Below are positions 6,116 through 11,545 of a stretch of 15,281 nucleotides of DNA, piece after piece. The translations under genes were made by a program, and so were the position numbers. Origin of the DNA: Collinsella sp. (lineage in GTDB: Bacteria > Actinomycetota > Coriobacteriia > Coriobacteriales > Coriobacteriaceae); NCBI GenBank assembly GCA_022720335.1, contig JAIHVJ010000074.1, positions 1 through 15,281 of the forward strand. Direction: 5' to 3'. How positions within the stretch are numbered: position 1 is the stretch's first letter; each line of letters begins with the position of its first letter. The notes beneath the pieces were generated by a model. The model was not told the DNA's origin. It saw nothing but the letters and a program-made list of their open reading frames with translations, and did not search any database.

Positions 6116-6676
6116 TTAGCCGAAGTAGCGCTTGAGCAGGCCGGCGAAAGCCTTGCCGTGGCGGGCCTCGTCGCGAGCCATCTCGTGCACGGTATCGTGG
6201 ATGGCATCGAGGCCAGCGGCCTTGGCGCGCTTGGCAAGATCGGTCTTGCCGGCGGTGGCGCCGTTCTCGGCCTCAACGCGCATCTCGAGGTTCTTCTTGG
6301 TGGAGTCGGTCACGACCTCGCCCAGGAGCTCGGCGAACTTAGCGGCGTGCTCGGCCTCCTCGTGGGCAGCCTTCTCCCAGTACAGGCCGATCTCGGGGTA
6401 ACCCTCGCGATGAGCGACGCGAGCCATGGCCAGGTACATACCGACCTCGGAGCACTCGCCCTCAAAGTTGGCGCGCAGGTCGGCAACGATGTCCTCGGAG
6501 ACGCCCTCCATCTTGGCGACGCCCACGACGTGCTCGGCAGCCCACTCGAGCTGGCCCTCCTCCTGCTTCAGGAAACGAGAACCGGGAACGCCGCACTGGG
6601 GGCACTTGAAGTCCTCGGGCAGCTGGTCGCCGTCGAACTCTTCCACATAACCGCAAACGGGGCAAACAAACTTCAT
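6116..6676 (-). CDS. Rubrerythrin with N-terminal rubredoxin domain
   Basis: The product, 186 residues, is a cytoplasmic non-haem iron protein that reduces hydrogen peroxide in anaerobes. A rubredoxin-type Fe(Cys)4 site is formed by Cys5 and Cys8 (CPVCGY) and Cys25 and Cys28 (CPQCGV). The order rubredoxin first, diiron domain second is that of 'reverse' rubrerythrins. The four-helix diiron domain shows glutamates in ANFEGECSEVGMY, EKAAHEEAEH and HEMARDEARH. The frame stays open 35 codons further upstream, but the ATG at 6676 has AAAGGA before it and starts directly on the rubredoxin fold. It stands alone, with its own terminator. A plausible minus-strand promoter is TGTGAA at 6783-6788 (the -35, read as TTCACA) with CTATTA at 6759-6764 (the -10, read as TAATAG), 18 bases apart. 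Confidence 0.94.
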   Translation of the reverse strand: MKFVCPVCGYVEEFDGDQLPEDFKCPQCGVPGSRFLKQEEGQLEWAAEHVVGVAKMEGVSEDIVADLRANFEGECSEVGMYLAMARVAHREGYPEIGLYWEKAAHEEAEHAAKFAELLGEVVTDSTKKNLEMRVEAENGATAGKTDLAKRAKAAGLDAIHDTVHEMARDEARHGKAFAGLLKRYFG

Positions 6677-6758
6677 GATTCGATCCTTTCGATCGATGGC
6701 GATTGTGCGCTCGTCCGGTCCCGTAAGGGCCCTCTCCGGACGCGCGTCTTGACGAGTT

Positions 6759-6788
6759 CTATTATCCATAAATGCAACCAAATGTGAA
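6759..6788 (-). promoter_or_regulatory. Possible rubrerythrin promoter
   Basis: Read on the minus strand: TTCACA, an 18-base spacer, then TAATAG. It would give a leader of about 75 bases, which contains a hairpin with CGTCCGG at 6712-6718 and CCGGACG at 6736-6742. The match to the sigma-70 consensus is modest. Confidence 0.3.
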
Positions 6789-6833
6789 GCCTATTAGGAA
6801 TGATTTTTAATAAAACAATTTTGAGATATGAAG

Positions 6834-6851
6834 ATGTTGATTGATTAACGA
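6834..6851. promoter_or_regulatory. Rex-like operator, distal site
   Basis: TGTTGA-N4-TTAACG at 6835-6850 is an imperfect palindrome close to the Rex consensus known from clostridia, TTGTTAA-N4-TTAACAA. Its right half, TTAACGA, matches at six of seven positions. It sits about 82 bases before the alcohol dehydrogenase start. Confidence 0.4.
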
Positions 6852-6897
6852 TTGACAGGCCGTCTTTGACCGCCGCTGAGTACAATCGGTCGAGCAA

Positions 6898-6915
6898 ATG
6901 TTGACCTATCAACAA
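6898..6915. promoter_or_regulatory. Rex-like operator, proximal site
   Basis: TGTTGA-CCTA-TCAACA at 6899-6914 is a perfect 6-4-6 palindrome, matching the clostridial-type Rex consensus except for a symmetric A-to-G change and the outermost left base. It overlaps the region between a TACAAT box at 6881-6886 and the AGGAG ribosome-binding site at 6920-6924, where a repressor would block transcription. Rex senses the NADH/NAD ratio and commonly controls alcohol and aldehyde dehydrogenases. Confidence 0.5.
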
Positions 6916-6932
6916 ATATAGGAGTTTCCTTT

Positions 6933-8153
6933 ATGCATCTAGCCCGTCGTGCCTGGTGCCGAACATATCAGACGGTTTTTCGCATTGCATTGCCGATCCT
7001 GCCCTATACCGAGCCGCACATTTTGGAGCATGCCGAGGATGTGCCCGCGGTGCTTCAAAAGCGCTCGATCCAGAAGGTCCTTATCGTGACAGACCCTGGT
7101 ATTGCACGTTTGGGGCTCACGGCATCGCTCGAGCGTGCGCTTACGGCTCAGGGGATTGGCGTTACGGTCTATGCCGAAACGCGTGCGAACCCCACGGTCT
7201 CAAACGTGGAGGAAGCGGCGGCGCTGTATCGAGAGAGCGCCTGCCAGGCCATTATCGGCTTTGGCGGAGGATCAGCCATGGACTGCGCCAAGGGTGTGGG
7301 GGCGCGCATTGCGCAGCCAAACAAGCCCATCAACAAGATGCGTGGCCTGTTGCGTGTCCACCGTCTCCTGCCGCTGCTTATTGCGGTTCCCACTACCGCC
7401 GGTACGGGAAGCGAAGTCACGCTCGCGGCGGTAATTACCGATGACGAGACGCACTATAAATACCCCATTAACGATTTTGTGCTCATCCCGCGTTTTGCGG
7501 TGCACGACCCCGAGTTTACGCGCGGGTTGCCTGCCTCCATTACGGGGCAGACGGGCATGGACGCCCTGACGCATGCTGTCGAGGCCTTTATCGGCCGTAG
7601 CACCACGCCCTACACGCGCAAGATGGCGCGTCAGGCGGTCCAGCTCATCCGCGACAATTTGCTCGAGGCCTATGAGCATGGCGACGACATGCGTGCGCGC
7701 CGCAATATGCTTTCGGCGGCGTATAAGGCGGGCGTTGCGTTTACCCGCTCCTATGTCGGATATGTTCATGCCATCGCGCACAGTCTGGGCGGCCGATACG
7801 GAATTCCGCACGGTTTGGCCAACGCCATCATCCTGCCGCATATGCTTCGCGCCTATGGCGAAACTGCTGCTCCTAAGCTCGCCGATCTTGCTCGCATGGC
7901 GGGCATTGCGCCGGCTACCGCGCAGGACAGTCTTGCGGCCGAAGCCTTTATCGATTGGGTCGACCGCATGAACGAGGCCTTGGGAATCCCCAAATATGTC
8001 TCGGGCATTCGTCGCTCCGATATTCCGCAAATGGCGGCCCATGCCGATGCCGAGGCCAATCCCCTGTACCCCGTTCCTCTTTTAATGGACCGCCTGGAGC
8101 TCGAGCATATGTACGAAGTTGTTGCAGGTGGTATGTTTGAGGACGAGAACTAG
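6933..8153 (+). CDS. Iron-containing alcohol dehydrogenase
   Basis: The product is a group III (Fe-ADH) NAD(P)-dependent dehydrogenase of 406 residues. The N-terminal dinucleotide-binding half carries FGGGSAMDCAKG at about 110-121 and PTTAGTGSE at 153-161. The C-terminal helical half holds the metal ligands Asp210 (GQTGMDAL), His214 (LTHAVEA), His279 (YVHAIAHSLGG) and His293 (GIPHGLANA), so the active site is intact. AGGAG lies eight bases before the ATG. The aldehyde dehydrogenase gene starts 8 bases after its stop, and that Shine-Dalgarno site overlaps the stop codon, so the two were co-translated. The exact substrate (ethanol, butanol, diol or other) cannot be told from the sequence. Two Rex-like palindromes upstream suggest redox control. 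Confidence 0.93.
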   Translation: MHLARRAWCRTYQTVFRIALPILPYTEPHILEHAEDVPAVLQKRSIQKVLIVTDPGIARLGLTASLERALTAQGIGVTVYAETRANPTVSNVEEAAALYRESACQAIIGFGGGSAMDCAKGVGARIAQPNKPINKMRGLLRVHRLLPLLIAVPTTAGTGSEVTLAAVITDDETHYKYPINDFVLIPRFAVHDPEFTRGLPASITGQTGMDALTHAVEAFIGRSTTPYTRKMARQAVQLIRDNLLEAYEHGDDMRARRNMLSAAYKAGVAFTRSYVGYVHAIAHSLGGRYGIPHGLANAIILPHMLRAYGETAAPKLADLARMAGIAPATAQDSLAAEAFIDWVDRMNEALGIPKYVSGIRRSDIPQMAAHADAEANPLYPVPLLMDRLELEHMYEVVAGGMFEDEN

Positions 8154-8161
8154 GAGGGTCC

Positions 8162-9362
8162 ATGAACACCGAGGAAATCGCGCGCATTGTCGGCGAGCAG
8201 CGCGCCTATTTTAAGACGCACGCTACGTTTGATGTCGATGCTCGACGTCGTGCGCTCGTGAGTTTACGCGATGCGGTGCGGGCGCACGAGGCCGATATCG
8301 CCCATGCGCTCAAGACCGATTTGGGAAAGTCGCATGACGAGGCATATATGTGCGAGATCGGCACGTCGCTTTCCGAGATTCGACATCAGATTGCGCATGT
8401 GGCTCGATGGAGTCGTCCGCGCCTGCGTCCGTGTGACCTTGCCAACGCCGTGAGTGTGTGCAAAACGCGAGCCGTGCCCTATGGCGTCACGCTCATTATG
8501 GCTCCGTGGAACTACCCGTTTTTGCTAACACTCGAGCCGCTCGCCGGCGCCCTTGCCGCGGGTAACACCGTGGTCATCAAGCCGAGTGCCTATGCGCCGG
8601 CTTCGAGCGCGGTGCTCAGGCAGATTTGCGAGGAAGCATTTGATCCGCGCCTGGTAACGGTCGTCGAAGGCGGGCGTGCCGAGAACGAGGCGCTGCTCGA
8701 TGAGTGCTGGGACAAAATCTTCTTTACCGGAAGCGTTCCGGTCGGCAAGCTCGTCATGGAGCGCGCAAGTAAAAACCTTACGCCCGTGACGCTTGAACTG
8801 GGCGGAAAGAGTCCCTGCATCGTGGATGCGACGGCAAACTTGAAGGTCGCGGCACGGCGTATCGCCTTTGGTAAATGGCTCAACGTGGGGCAGACCCGTG
8901 CTTGGAGGCGCCGCGCGCGAGGCTTCGCTCAAGATCGAGCCGACGATTTTGGACGGCGTGTCCCCCGATGACGCCGTGATGCAGGAGGAGATTTTCGGCC
9001 CCATCTTGCCGGTGCTGACGTTTGAGAGCCTAGACGAGGCCGAGACGTTTATTACGGATCGTCCGACGCCGCTGGCCCTGTATATCTTTAGCCAAGACCG
9101 CGCAGTTCAGCAGCGCTTTGTGCGCTACGTGCCCTTTGGCGGCGGCTGCGTCAACGACACGATCATGCACCTGGCTACGAGCCATATGGGCTTTGGCGGC
9201 ATGGGTGCGAGCGGTATGGGACAGTACCATGGACGCGAGAGCTTCGATACGTTTAGCCACAAGAAGAGCATCGTGAACAAGGCAACGTGGCTGGACGTGC
9301 CATTCCGTTACGCTCCTTATGCAAACTGGAAGCATAAGTTCGTGCGCATGTTTGTGCATTAG
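8162..9362 (+). pseudogene. Aldehyde dehydrogenase (class 3-like) broken by an internal deletion
   Basis: The first 245 codons (8162-8896) read as a class 3-like NAD(P) aldehyde dehydrogenase: APWNYPF with Asn117, the FFTGS turn at 187-191, and TLELGGKSP with the general base Glu212, ending at NVGQT. The next residue should be the catalytic cysteine, but the frame runs into unrelated sequence and stops at 8971. The family resumes in another frame at about 8898 (VLGGAARE, then KIEPTILDGV, EEIFGPILPVL, FETFSH-like FDTFSH) to the stop at 9362. About 60 codons are missing by comparison with class 3 enzymes, and the loss is 2 modulo 3. The total of 400 codons against roughly 460 agrees. Any product lacks the nucleophile. 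A strain polymorphism or assembly error is possible. Confidence 0.88.
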
Positions 9363-9369
9363 AAAAGGG

Positions 9370-9409
9370 TGCGGGCAATACGAACAGATGTTCCTATTGC
9401 CCGCATTTT
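9370..9409 (+). terminator. Rho-independent terminator after the aldehyde dehydrogenase
   Basis: TGCGGGCAATA at 9370-9380 pairs perfectly with TATTGCCCGCA at 9395-9405, followed by TTTT. The loop contains a further GAACA/TGTTC pairing. It closes the dehydrogenase transcript. Confidence 0.85.
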
Positions 9410-9441
9410 GCGTTAGACTACTGCTATGGAGCACGGATGGG

Positions 9442-9466
9442 CCAACTCCCTTTAGAAGGGAATTGG
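9442..9466 (+). promoter_or_regulatory. Hairpin sequestering the ribosome-binding site of the small peptide gene
   Basis: CCAA and TCCCTT at 9442-9452 pair with AAGGGA and TTGG at 9456-9466, with one C-A mismatch and a three-base loop. The Shine-Dalgarno sequence AAGGGA is wholly inside the stem, which ends one base before the ATG at 9468. Such occlusion is typical of tightly controlled toxin mRNAs. Confidence 0.6.
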
Positions 9467-9467
9467 T

Positions 9468-9551
9468 ATGAGCGTAAGCGATGTTATTTCGTTATTGGCG
9501 TTGTTGATCGCGGCTATCGAACTCGGCCTGTTTATCGGCCGAATGAAATAG
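9468..9551 (+). CDS. 27-residue hydrophobic peptide, holin-like toxin candidate
   Basis: The peptide starts MSVSDVISLLALL, continues with a hydrophobic run through LGLFIG and ends in RMK: one predicted membrane helix of about 19 residues with a short basic tail. Length, composition and the MS/T-x-x-D/E-x-L-x-L start resemble the short 'putative holin-like toxin' peptides of Firmicutes and related anaerobes, thought to be type I toxins. The ribosome-binding site AAGGGA lies inside a hairpin. Downstream, GCCGC and GACGGC around 9551-9576 could form a further stem, as is common after such genes. The antisense RNA that would silence it is not identified. Family placement is from memory of the pattern, not from a search. 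Confidence 0.5.
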   Translation: MSVSDVISLLALLIAAIELGLFIGRMK

Positions 9552-9587
9552 CCGCCCCCGCGTAAGCGAAGACGGCCACTTCTCACG

Positions 9588-9767
9588 ATGAAAACGTGTA
9601 TCGGAGTTGGCAAGACCCGCAGCCACGGGTGCCATCCGTGTCCCTATCTTAGCTGTAAGCGTTCCGCCGCGCAAGCGTTGCGGCAAGCGATTGAAAGACG
9701 CGGACGGGATGAATTTGTGTCCGCACGGGCCCGTAGACTTCTCAACTATGTTGTGGATGCTCGCTAA
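9588..9767 (+). CDS. Possible 59-residue Cys-cluster protein
   Basis: An ATG at 9588 opens a 59-codon frame ending TAA at 9767. The N-terminal third has four cysteines spaced C-x10-C-x2-C-x4-C (Cys4, Cys15, Cys18, Cys23) plus two histidines, a plausible zinc site. The rest is a basic amphipathic helix rich in Arg and Ala. There is no Shine-Dalgarno site and no family I recognise. A hairpin made of CACGG and CCGTG overlaps the cysteine codons, so the stretch might instead be the 3' region of the small peptide transcript. Confidence 0.3.
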   Translation: MKTCIGVGKTRSHGCHPCPYLSCKRSAAQALRQAIERRGRDEFVSARARRLLNYVVDAR

Positions 9768-9785
9768 TCGGTAATGGAGGCGCAC

Positions 9786-9965
9786 GTGTTTGATGACGAT
9801 GACCTGTTCGATCTGACAGACGATCCGTTTGAGTGGGATATGCTACTCGATGACGATGAGTTGGAGCAGGACCGTAAGAAGCGGCAGGGCAAGAAGGCGC
9901 GGGATGACGCTTCGAAAAAGCAGGACAAGCGTCGCCGAGGCCTGTTCGGCGGGCTCTTTGGGTGA
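9786..9965 (+). CDS. Small acidic/basic hypothetical protein ending in GLFGGLFG
   Basis: The GTG at 9786 has GGAGG five bases upstream and gives 59 residues; an ATG at 9774 would give 63 but overlaps that ribosome-binding site. The first 30 residues are acidic (DDDDLFDLTDD; LLDDDELEQD), the next 20 are basic (KKRQGKKAR; KQDKRRR), and the protein ends in the glycine-phenylalanine motif GLFGGLFG. No membrane segment is present. I do not recognise the family. The charge split and the short hydrophobic tail suggest a protein-binding or membrane-touching peptide. It lies 66 bases before the phosphoesterase gene and may be transcribed with it. Confidence 0.6.
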   Translation: MFDDDDLFDLTDDPFEWDMLLDDDELEQDRKKRQGKKARDDASKKQDKRRRGLFGGLFG

Positions 9966-10031
9966 CTGTCTCATCGCCGCGTCTGTATACTAAACAGGTC
10001 TTATACGCGCTGCGAAATGAGGGCATAGACG

Positions 10032-10577
10032 ATGATGTGGTTTACCGCCGATCTGCACCTGGGCGATACGAATATCTTGCACGACATGGATCGACCGTTT
10101 GATTCGGTCGAGGAGATGAACCGCAAGGTCATCGATGCCATCAATGAGTGCGTGGCTGTGGACGACCGCCTCTATATCCTGGGAGACTTTACGTATCGTT
10201 TGCCCATGGCGGAGGCAGTGCGCCTGCGCGAGCGCATCGAATGCCAGAACGTGACGCTCATCCGTGGTAACCATGATGGCGATTGGGGAGATCCGGACGC
10301 GCCGCACATTTGGGATGAGGTGCGCGATTATCTGGAGGTCGCCCCCGGTTACGCTAAGGGCCATCGCCTGGTAATGAGCCATTACCCCATGCTCAGCTGG
10401 AATGGCAAGGCGCGCGGCGCCATCATGCTGCACGGGCACATTCACAGCAGGGGAGACCGCACCAACGCGCGCAATCGCGATCGCGAGCGCCCTATCTTTC
10501 GCTACGACGTTGGCCTCGATGCCAACAACTACAAGCCCGTTAGCCGCGACCAGATTCTCGGCTTCTTTGGACTGTAG
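10032..10577 (+). CDS. Calcineurin-like metallophosphoesterase
   Basis: A compact phosphoesterase of 181 residues with the complete metal-binding motif set of the family: ADLHLGD (D-x-H) at residues 6-12, LGDFT near 50-54, RGNHD near 78-82, SHYP near 116-119, and HGHIHS near 134-139. It uses two metal ions to hydrolyse a phosphomonoester or diester. The short form with few insertions resembles the phage- and bacterium-borne single-domain enzymes whose substrate is unknown. GAGGG lies eight bases before the ATG at 10032; a second ATG at 10035 is also possible. It is followed by a perfect hairpin repeat and then the deacetylase gene in the same direction. Confidence 0.92.
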   Translation: MMWFTADLHLGDTNILHDMDRPFDSVEEMNRKVIDAINECVAVDDRLYILGDFTYRLPMAEAVRLRERIECQNVTLIRGNHDGDWGDPDAPHIWDEVRDYLEVAPGYAKGHRLVMSHYPMLSWNGKARGAIMLHGHIHSRGDRTNARNRDRERPIFRYDVGLDANNYKPVSRDQILGFFGL

Positions 10578-10584
10578 CCCTCAA

Positions 10585-10619
10585 ACCACCACAAAGGGGA
10601 CAGGCACCTTTGTGGTGGT
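10585..10619 (+). repeat. REP-like hairpin with GGGGACAGGCACC core, copy A
   Basis: ACCACCACAAAGG at 10585-10597 pairs perfectly (13 bp) with 10607-10619 around a 9-base loop. The core GGGGACAGGCACC is one I recall as a widespread bacterial repeat near IS200-like or REP-associated transposases; that link is from memory. It can also terminate the phosphoesterase transcript, though no T-run follows. Confidence 0.65.
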
Positions 10620-10641
10620 CCTTGCATAGATTGGAGTCGCT

Positions 10642-11406
10642 ATGAAGCAATTGCTCATTCGTGCCGACGATATCGGTTATTCGTATGCCGTTAACCTGGG
10701 GATTGCCCGCAGCATCAATGAGGGTCTGGTGCGCTCGGCGGGCTTGATGCCCAATATGCCCGAGGCCGAGCGTGGCTGGTCGCTCGTGGCGGACGCCGGC
10801 ATTGCGGTGGGCCAGCATACCAACGTGTGCCTGGGCAAGCCGTGTGCCGACCCGGAGCTCATTCCGAGTATGCTCAACGAGAGCGGTGAGTTCCATAGTA
10901 GCCGTACCTTCCGCGAGCATTTTAAGCGCGGCGAAGAACTGATCGACTTTGATGAGGCCTGCATCGAGATCCGCGCGCAGCATGACCGCTTTGTAGAGAT
11001 TGTGGGCCGCGAACCCGATTACTTTGAGGCCCATGCCGTCATGAGCAAAAACCTTAACCGAGCGATCTCGGCGGTTGCTCAGGAACTGGGCCTTAAGGAA
11101 CAGAAGGCGAGCTTCGACCCCACGGCGGTTGTGCGATGCGGCGCCACCGACCTGCGCATGGTGATGCACTCGATGGAGCCGGGCTACGAACCTAAGGACT
11201 CGATTATGCGGACGGTTCGCGAGATGGCGGACGGCGAGACGGTCGTCTTTGTGTGCCATCCGGGCTATCTCGATCGTTTTATCTTGGAGAACAGCTCGCT
11301 TACGACCGATCGCACCAAGGAAGTCGATGCGCTGATCGACCCCGAGCTTCGCGCTTGGCTTGAGTCTCAATCCGATCTTCGCCTGATCGACTACCGCGAC
11401 CTGTAA
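10642..11406 (+). CDS. YdjC/ChbG-family carbohydrate deacetylase
   Basis: The product, 254 residues, belongs to the YdjC-like polysaccharide deacetylase family (ChbG, HpnK), which removes an N-acetyl group from sugars such as diacetylchitobiose. The metal and catalytic signature is present: RADDIGYS with Asp9 and Asp10, GQHTNVCLG with His59, FEAHAVMS with His131, and VCHPGYLD with His206. The start ATG at 10642 has GGAG five bases upstream. No chitobiose transporter or phosphorylase genes lie nearby, so the actual substrate is open. Its GC content and codons match the flanking genes. Related GGGGA(C/T)AGGCACC hairpins lie just before and just after it, in the same orientation. Confidence 0.9.
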   Translation: MKQLLIRADDIGYSYAVNLGIARSINEGLVRSAGLMPNMPEAERGWSLVADAGIAVGQHTNVCLGKPCADPELIPSMLNESGEFHSSRTFREHFKRGEELIDFDEACIEIRAQHDRFVEIVGREPDYFEAHAVMSKNLNRAISAVAQELGLKEQKASFDPTAVVRCGATDLRMVMHSMEPGYEPKDSIMRTVREMADGETVVFVCHPGYLDRFILENSSLTTDRTKEVDALIDPELRAWLESQSDLRLIDYRDL

Positions 11407-11415
11407 GGACCCAAG

Positions 11416-11448
11416 CCACCACAAAGGGGATAGGCACCCTCGCGGTGG
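11416..11448 (+). repeat. REP-like hairpin, degenerate copy B
   Basis: It shares CCACCACAAAGGGGA and AGGCACC with copy A but has C in place of T at three right-arm positions and T in place of C in the loop, leaving A-C mismatches in the stem. The orientation is the same as copy A, about 830 bp away. Confidence 0.6.
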
Positions 11449-11452
11449 ATCT

Positions 11453-11487
11453 GGCGCCGTTGCCATTATGGCTGCGGCGCCTTTTTT
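11453..11487 (+). terminator. Rho-independent terminator after the deacetylase gene
   Basis: GGCGCCG at 11453-11459 pairs with CGGCGCC at 11475-11481, with GCCA/TGGC pairing inside, followed by TTTTTT at 11482-11487. It is a strong classic terminator. Confidence 0.9.
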
Positions 11488-11545
11488 GTCCGCGTGGCGC
11501 GGTAGAGTGTAGAAGGTTGAAATTTGCGTCCATCGAGGAGCTGCC

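Noticed and set aside
6098..6787. A 229-codon plus-strand ORF opposite rubrerythrin
   Set aside because: Antisense shadow. The minus-strand frame has all rubredoxin cysteines and diiron ligands, plus a terminator in the right direction.
6852..6886. TTGACA at 6852 with TACAAT at 6881 as the alcohol dehydrogenase promoter
   Set aside because: The spacing of 23 bases is too long for a sigma-70 promoter; the true -35 is unclear.
8890..8906. A simple one-base sequencing error in the aldehyde dehydrogenase
   Set aside because: A single indel cannot explain the roughly 60 missing codons between GQT and the GGA segment; a larger deletion is needed.
8868..9362. A separate gene starting at ATG 8868
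   Set aside because: Its first residues are out-of-frame sequence of the aldehyde dehydrogenase; family similarity begins only at about 8898, so it is the 3' part of the broken gene.
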